Below are positions 6,241-9,652 of a stretch of 9,652 bases of DNA, in pieces. The notes below the pieces were generated by a model. It was not told where the DNA came from and did no database searches. It saw only the letters and a program-made list of their open reading frames with translations. The first letter of the stretch is position 1, and the number at the start of each line of letters is the position of its first letter. The position numbers were made by a program, and so were the translations under genes. Origin of the DNA: Gammaproteobacteria bacterium (GTDB lineage Bacteria > Pseudomonadota > Gammaproteobacteria > Granulosicoccales > Granulosicoccaceae); NCBI GenBank assembly GCA_003511825.1, contig DOIU01000229.1, positions 1-9,652 on the forward strand. Direction: 5' to 3'.

Positions 6241-7239
6241 CTACAGCATGCCACCAGAAACCGCTGACACTGCCTGACCCGCCGATGTGTGCACCGGCAC
6301 TCGGCTGGTCACCAAATGCACGGCCAAGGCGAATTGGTCACCAATCGGCATTGCGCCGGCAGCGAGCAAGGCATCGCCATAATCAACAGACATACGACCT
6401 CCCACAAACACCGGGCATGATAGGGCTGCGGTAAAGTGGCCAATGTTCGCGACAATCTCCTGATCATCACTTTCCGCGCCACCTGATAATACCACTCCGC
6501 TGGCGTGGCAGCGCTCCACCACGGGTAAGATGGGCTCCAACGGCATATCACTGCCTAAATACACCAAACGATACCCTCGGCCCAAAGCCGCCAGGGCGAA
6601 CATCAGAGTACCGATTTCGTGGCGATGCCCCGGCAAGCAGGCCACCACCAGGACATTCCCGGTAGCGTGCGCAGCCGCATGGTGTAAGCGTGCACCGAGT
6701 TTATTCCTCAGCCAGGCCAAGAAAAAATGCTCTTCGGCAACACCGGCATCGCGCTGATGCCAACGCTCACCCAAGGCCTGCAACACGGGCTCAATCAAAT
6801 CACGGGAGACCAGATCAATGGGGTATAGAGACGACGCGTCGTTGTACACGGCGTCTAATTGCTGCTGATTAAACTGCTCAATCGCACGCAACATCCGCGC
6901 GCTGTACAGAGACCATTGGCCGGCACCGATGCCCGCGTCTTGCGCGATGCTGTTGGCATCCGCTGAACGCTCTGGCTCGCTGGGCAATGCCTCGGCCGGG
7001 GGTTCTGACAGCACGCGGCGCGCAACCTCGCTGATGGCATGTCCTTGCTTCAGTAGCGTCAGCACTTGCTCGACCAAGCGCACGTCCTGATCTGAGTACA
7101 AGCGATGCCCCTTGGGCGTGCGCTCTGGCTTGAGCAAGCCATAGCGACGCTCCCAGGCGCGCAATGTGGTGGGGGCAACGCCGGTTCTCTCCGCGAGTTT
7201 ACGGATAGGAAAGCGCAGGGCCGATGTGGTTTTGTCCAT
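6241..7239 (-). CDS. MerR-family regulator with cobalamin-binding domain (CarH/LitR-like photoreceptor type)
   Basis: A 332-residue protein from ATG 7239. The MerR HTH spans about 10-56 (FPIRKLAERTGVAPTTLRAW, then RRYGLLKP, RTPKGHRLYSDQDV). A four-helix B12 cap (about 110-190) carries W160-x9-E170-H171, the cap motif of light-sensing CarH proteins. A Rossmann-like cobalamin domain follows: PGHRHEIG (203-210) with candidate axial His207, then LSGG (251-254) and VFVGG (277-281). In this family, adenosylcobalamin-bound tetramers repress DNA in the dark and are released by light. The frame is open upstream to an ATG at 7278, but that ATG lies 5' of the promoter's -10 box, so 7239 is chosen; its ribosome site is weak. 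The gene has its own promoter, is convergent with the DUF523-DUF1722 gene and is downstream of the DUF255 gene. Light sensing is inferred from the motifs; B12 binding is near certain. Confidence 0.93.
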   Translation of the reverse strand: MDKTTSALRFPIRKLAERTGVAPTTLRAWERRYGLLKPERTPKGHRLYSDQDVRLVEQVLTLLKQGHAISEVARRVLSEPPAEALPSEPERSADANSIAQDAGIGAGQWSLYSARMLRAIEQFNQQQLDAVYNDASSLYPIDLVSRDLIEPVLQALGERWHQRDAGVAEEHFFLAWLRNKLGARLHHAAAHATGNVLVVACLPGHRHEIGTLMFALAALGRGYRLVYLGSDMPLEPILPVVERCHASGVVLSGGAESDDQEIVANIGHFTAALSCPVFVGGRMSVDYGDALLAAGAMPIGDQFALAVHLVTSRVPVHTSAGQAVSAVSGGML

Positions 7240-7266
7240 GCCATTACACCAAAATATGACCGTTTT

Positions 7267-7294
7267 ATTATACAACACAGCCCTGTTTGTGCAA
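7267..7294 (-). promoter_or_regulatory. Sigma70-type promoter of the B12-binding regulator
   Basis: On the minus strand, TTGCAC (7294-7289), a 16-bp spacer and a perfect TATAAT (7272-7267) lie just upstream of the regulator. Transcription would start near 7260, leaving a leader of about 20 nt before ATG 7239. CarH/LitR proteins often bind over such core promoters, so autorepression is plausible, but I cannot identify a proven operator. Confidence 0.65.
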
Positions 7295-7372
7295 TTTTAA
7301 GACCTAAGTTAGACAACAACGCGGCATGACTGCCACAAATCCGTGTACGATAGGCCGTCGTGACGAGAGCCT

Positions 7373-8125
7373 CTAAGGTGCCAGCGTAATCAACGAAGCA
7401 TAGACAAAGGGATTGGCTTCTACCCCTTGGGTAGACAGCGACAACTGCGCCTTCGCGCGGATCTTGTAGGGTCGGTTTTCGGCCGTGTCAGGCAGGAGGC
7501 CTGTCGCTTCGAGCAAGAGCGATTCCGGCGACGGCAGTGAGGAGTCTGGCAAATGCTTGCGTCGATAGTCGCCCGGTAGCAGCGAGCCGTCGGACTCCAG
7601 CCAACCGCCGGCGATGAAAAAGCGCTCCCACGCCTGACGCGTCATCTGCTCGCCGAGCCGGCTCGCCTGCGGGTCACCTGCCACTGCGCCCCACTGCTGC
7701 AAACTCAACGCAACAGCGGCATAGCCACCGAGCGTTGCCGGTGCCTTGCGCAATGCAGAGCGGTAAAGCGTGTCACCGTTCGTCAAGCCGATCAAGAACC
7801 GACTCAACCCCTTGCCGTCTTCACGCAGCGCAGGCGCCACATCGTAAATCTTGGCAAACGCGGACAATAGCAGGCCGTTCCAATGTGCGAGCCGTTTGTC
7901 ATCGCGCGGTAGCACGCGATGGCGCGTACGCCAGGCATGCAGCTTCTCAGCAGCGTCCGCCAACGCAGCACGCACCTCGGCCGGTGAACGCTTCGGATTT
8001 TGCGCCAAGGCGGTCAGATCCAACACCCGATGCGGCAAAACACCCCCTTCCAAATCTGCCGGGCGGGTCATGCCCCAGGCTTGGTTCACCAGCTCCAACG
8101 CCTCGGGTGTGAGGATGCCACGCAA
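7373..8125 (-). CDS. DUF255 thioredoxin-domain protein (YyaL/SSP411-like), C-terminal half after amber codon
   Basis: This is the C-terminal continuation of the gene whose N-terminal half lies at 8132-9169/9217, in the same reading frame. Only an amber codon (8134-8132) and GAC-GTC separate them from the TTG at 8125. The family pattern continues across the stop: EGGFYLFE, stop, DVLRGILTPEAL, like the GGFY-W-x-EEL-xxxL stretch of DUF255 proteins. Further matches are GGVLPHRVLD, RHRVLPRDDKRLAHWNGLLLSAFAK (the DxKxLxxWNG-L motif of the six-hairpin glycosidase-like domain) and ATLGGYAAVALSLQQW. The end (about residue 250) is somewhat short for the family. If expressed alone it would depend on reinitiation: TAGGA, formed partly by the stop codon itself, lies 4 nt before the TTG. 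More likely the gene is a young pseudogene, or the stop is a sequencing error. Confidence 0.85.
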   Translation of the reverse strand: MRGILTPEALELVNQAWGMTRPADLEGGVLPHRVLDLTALAQNPKRSPAEVRAALADAAEKLHAWRTRHRVLPRDDKRLAHWNGLLLSAFAKIYDVAPALREDGKGLSRFLIGLTNGDTLYRSALRKAPATLGGYAAVALSLQQWGAVAGDPQASRLGEQMTRQAWERFFIAGGWLESDGSLLPGDYRRKHLPDSSLPSPESLLLEATGLLPDTAENRPYKIRAKAQLSLSTQGVEANPFVYASLITLAP

Positions 8126-8131
8126 GACGTC

Positions 8132-9169
8132 CTACTCAAACAGGTAAAAGCCCCCTTCCACATCCTGGTCATCAATGGCTGACAAGCTGCTGATAAATCC
8201 GCCGCCCTGCGCCCGCATATCGCGCCCCACAAAGGTAAGGGTCTGGATCGCCGTCTCGCGGTAATCCTCGCGCGCGTATTGCACCGATGCCTCCATAAAC
8301 AGCTCGGCCAAAAGTGCATTGGTGTAGAGCATTTTCTCAAAGTGCGGCGTTTCCCAGCCCGGGTCCACGGTGTAGCGGAAAAAGCCACCACTGATCTGAT
8401 CGTGCAGACCGACATTTTGCATCTGATCCAGCGTCAGCTGGAGATAGTCATCAATATCCTCCCGTCGCTCACGCCGATTCAGCCGCAATAAGCTGCGCAG
8501 CTGCATCGCCATCGGGAATTTGTTCTGCTGACCAAAGCCCCCTTCTAGCTTATCCGCCTGCTGTTGCAGCTGCGCGAGCAAGGCGCCACGATTCGCCCCG
8601 AGAGAAGACGCTGTGCCCTTCTGGTCACTGGCATTGGCGCCTCGCGCCATCTGGGCATGCATATCCCTGGCGTCTTGACGCAATCTGTCGGGCTCGCTCT
8701 GCCAATACTGTGCAATCCGCCGCAACGCATCGTTGAAGTGCGCCTTCGGCAAATAGGTTGCCCCGGTCAGTGGATAGCCCTCAGGGGTGAGGATCACGTT
8801 CAGCGGCCAGCCAGCCCGACCCAAGGTCGCCTGAACAAAATCAATCAAGCGCTTGTCGAGCACCGGATGCAGCTCGCGATCCACTTTTACCGGGACAAAA
8901 TGCGTGTTCAGCTGCTCGGCAATCGCCGCATCGGCAAAGCTCTCTCGCTGCATCACATGGCACCAATGACAAGAAAAATACCCCACTGACACAAACAGCA
9001 GCTTATTCTGCTGCTGCGCCAGATTGAGTGTGCTCGCCTGCCACTCACGCCATGCCACCGGATCATCGCCGTGCAAGGCCAAGTAAGGCGACGGGTGGTT
9101 TTTTAAGGTATTGGACTGTGCGGGGGCCGCGACGACCAGCAGTAAAAGCATGACAGCGCGCAATAGCAT
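8132..9169 (-). CDS. DUF255 thioredoxin-domain protein (YyaL/SSP411-like), secreted, N-terminal half ending at in-frame amber
   Basis: The 345 residues from ATG 9169 start with a signal peptide (MLLRAVMLLLLVVAAPAQS), then NTLKNHPSPYLALHGDDPVAW, the DUF255 hallmark. The thioredoxin-like domain follows, with the redox-type SCHWCHVM (Cys67 and Cys70) and RAGWPLNVILTPEGYPL. The start of the (alpha/alpha)6 domain shows QISGGFFRYTVDPGWETPHFEKMLYTNALLAELF. A GTG at 9217 in the same frame would add 16 polar residues before the signal peptide; ATG 9169 gives the more natural export signal, though neither has a strong ribosome site. Reading ends at TAG 8134-8132 in a conserved stretch, and the same frame continues downstream. 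The family's reaction is unresolved; a periplasmic thiol-redox or sugar-related role is a guess. It is divergent from trpB. Confidence 0.88.
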   Translation of the reverse strand: MLLRAVMLLLLVVAAPAQSNTLKNHPSPYLALHGDDPVAWREWQASTLNLAQQQNKLLFVSVGYFSCHWCHVMQRESFADAAIAEQLNTHFVPVKVDRELHPVLDKRLIDFVQATLGRAGWPLNVILTPEGYPLTGATYLPKAHFNDALRRIAQYWQSEPDRLRQDARDMHAQMARGANASDQKGTASSLGANRGALLAQLQQQADKLEGGFGQQNKFPMAMQLRSLLRLNRRERREDIDDYLQLTLDQMQNVGLHDQISGGFFRYTVDPGWETPHFEKMLYTNALLAELFMEASVQYAREDYRETAIQTLTFVGRDMRAQGGGFISSLSAIDDQDVEGGFYLFE

Positions 9170-9278
9170 ACGGGCGATTTCCGGGGAGACGGGGTTGCGG
9201 CAATGGACCGTAGACACGCGAAAAGGTTCCGCAGGCTGTATCCCCGCTGCACAGTTTCAGTGCGCAAAAAGATGACGC

Positions 9279-9284
9279 TATAAT
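9279..9284 (+). promoter_or_regulatory. Candidate -10 box of the trpB promoter
   Basis: A perfect TATAAT at 9279-9284 faces trpB. The best -35 candidates (TTCAGT at 9256-9261, 17-bp spacer) are poor, so an activator may be needed. Transcription would start near 9291, giving a leader of about 94 nt. The leader holds a short TGCGC-CAA-GCGCA hairpin (9303-9315), but I see no Trp-rich leader peptide or trp attenuator. Confidence 0.45.
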
Positions 9285-9384
9285 GTCCAGCTCAAAACGC
9301 CTTGCGCCAAGCGCACGGCACCCGCGAACTTACGAGGTGTCAGTGGCGATCAGGCGACGCAAACCATCAGCAGGAGATCACACC

Positions 9385-9652
9385 TTGAGTCAATTCACTT
9401 TTGCGCCGATGCCCGATGAGAACGGCTATTTTGGCGAGTACGGTGGGCAAATCATCCCACCCGAGCTGAAAACCATCATGGACGAAATCAATGCGGCCTA
9501 TGACGAAATCCGGCAGTCGCCCGCGTTTATTCAAGAGTTGGATCTGCTGTTCCAAGACTATGTCGGTCGCCCCAGCCCGGTCTATCACGCCAAACGCCTG
9601 AGCGACAAACTCGGCGGCGCACAGATTTACCTCAAGCGCGAAGACCTCAACC
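9385..9652 (+). CDS. trpB: Tryptophan synthase beta subunit (5' part; continues past right edge)
   Basis: The beta subunit condenses indole with L-serine to form L-tryptophan using PLP, in a complex with TrpA. The 89 visible residues fit the N-terminus well: NGYFGEYGGQIIPPEL (13-28), FIQELDLLFQDYVGRPSPVYHAKRL (48-72, family GRPTPL block), and GGAQIYLKREDLN (77-89). The PLP lysine of the HTGAHK motif would follow directly, beyond the edge. The start is TTG at 9385, with a strong AGGAG (9372-9376) 8 nt upstream and no in-frame ATG before residue 9. GGQIIPPEL differs from the more common GG-(R/M)-(F/Y)-V-(A/P)-E form, pointing to a divergent TrpB subgroup. No trpF or trpI lies upstream. A divergent DUF255 gene occupies that side, so trpB probably starts its own unit, perhaps followed by trpA. 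Confidence 0.96.
   Translation, partial: MSQFTFAPMPDENGYFGEYGGQIIPPELKTIMDEINAAYDEIRQSPAFIQELDLLFQDYVGRPSPVYHAKRLSDKLGGAQIYLKREDLN

Noticed and set aside
6218..6245. TGTAG/CTACA inverted repeat spanning the convergent stops
   Set aside because: Only 5 bp with an 18-nt loop; expected by chance around two opposed stop codons.
7240..7278. Upstream ATG (7278) for the B12-binding regulator
   Set aside because: It lies upstream of the -10 box of a good promoter and the added residues are not family-like.
8132..8134. Firm claim of pyrrolysine or amber recoding
   Set aside because: No tRNA or pyl gene is visible and one stop alone cannot distinguish recoding from a mutation or a base-calling error; kept only as an option.
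1..9652. CRISPR arrays, transposon ends, tRNA genes, riboswitches
   Set aside because: No regularly spaced repeats, terminal inverted repeats, cloverleaf or conserved riboswitch core found by eye on either strand.

Overview
The window looks like chromosomal DNA from a gammaproteobacterium, possibly marine or soil-dwelling. This rests on moderate GC content, gene families typical of that class (a YqjF/YqjG/YhaJ-like set, a DUF523-DUF1722 protein, a MerR-B12 regulator, a TonB-dependent siderophore receptor) and AGGAG-type ribosome sites. The organism cannot be named from this sequence alone. I found no rRNA, tRNA, CRISPR array, insertion sequence or phage gene.

Layout: (1) 1-666, minus: N-terminal part of an exported purple-acid-phosphatase-like metallophosphoesterase that runs off the left edge. 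(2) 837-3309: a LysR regulator (plus) divergent from a DoxX membrane protein and a glutathionyl-hydroquinone reductase (both minus). The shared 113-bp intergenic region holds a 19-bp imperfect dyad. E. coli has the same three families close together (yhaJ, yqjF, yqjG), where the set is linked to quinone and aromatic stress. (3) 3371-3616, minus: an unrecognised 81-residue Gly/Ser/Asn/Ala-rich protein with no aromatic residues and a double-glycine-leader-like stretch. (4) 3856-6222: a TonB-dependent receptor (minus) and a DUF523-DUF1722 protein (plus) meet head to head near 5425-5446. Both lack their N-terminal parts, and no intergenic DNA is left between them. This suggests one deletion through a divergent gene pair, or an assembly join. 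(5) 6241-7239, minus: a MerR-type regulator with a CarH/LitR-like cobalamin domain, convergent with the DUF1722 gene, with its own good sigma70-type promoter. (6) 7373-9169/9217, minus: a secreted thioredoxin-fold DUF255 (YyaL/SSP411-like) protein split by one in-frame amber codon. (7) 9385-9652, plus: the start of trpB with a TTG start codon.

Working together: the LysR/DoxX/GS-HQR set is probably one quinone- or electrophile-responsive unit. The B12 regulator beside the DUF523-DUF1722 gene resembles light-responsive clusters that in other proteobacteria often include photolyase, but no photolyase is present here. The rest are unrelated genes. The most unusual signals are the two kinds of gene damage (double 5' truncation, in-frame amber) and the small Gly-rich protein. 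I see no clear novel multi-gene system.
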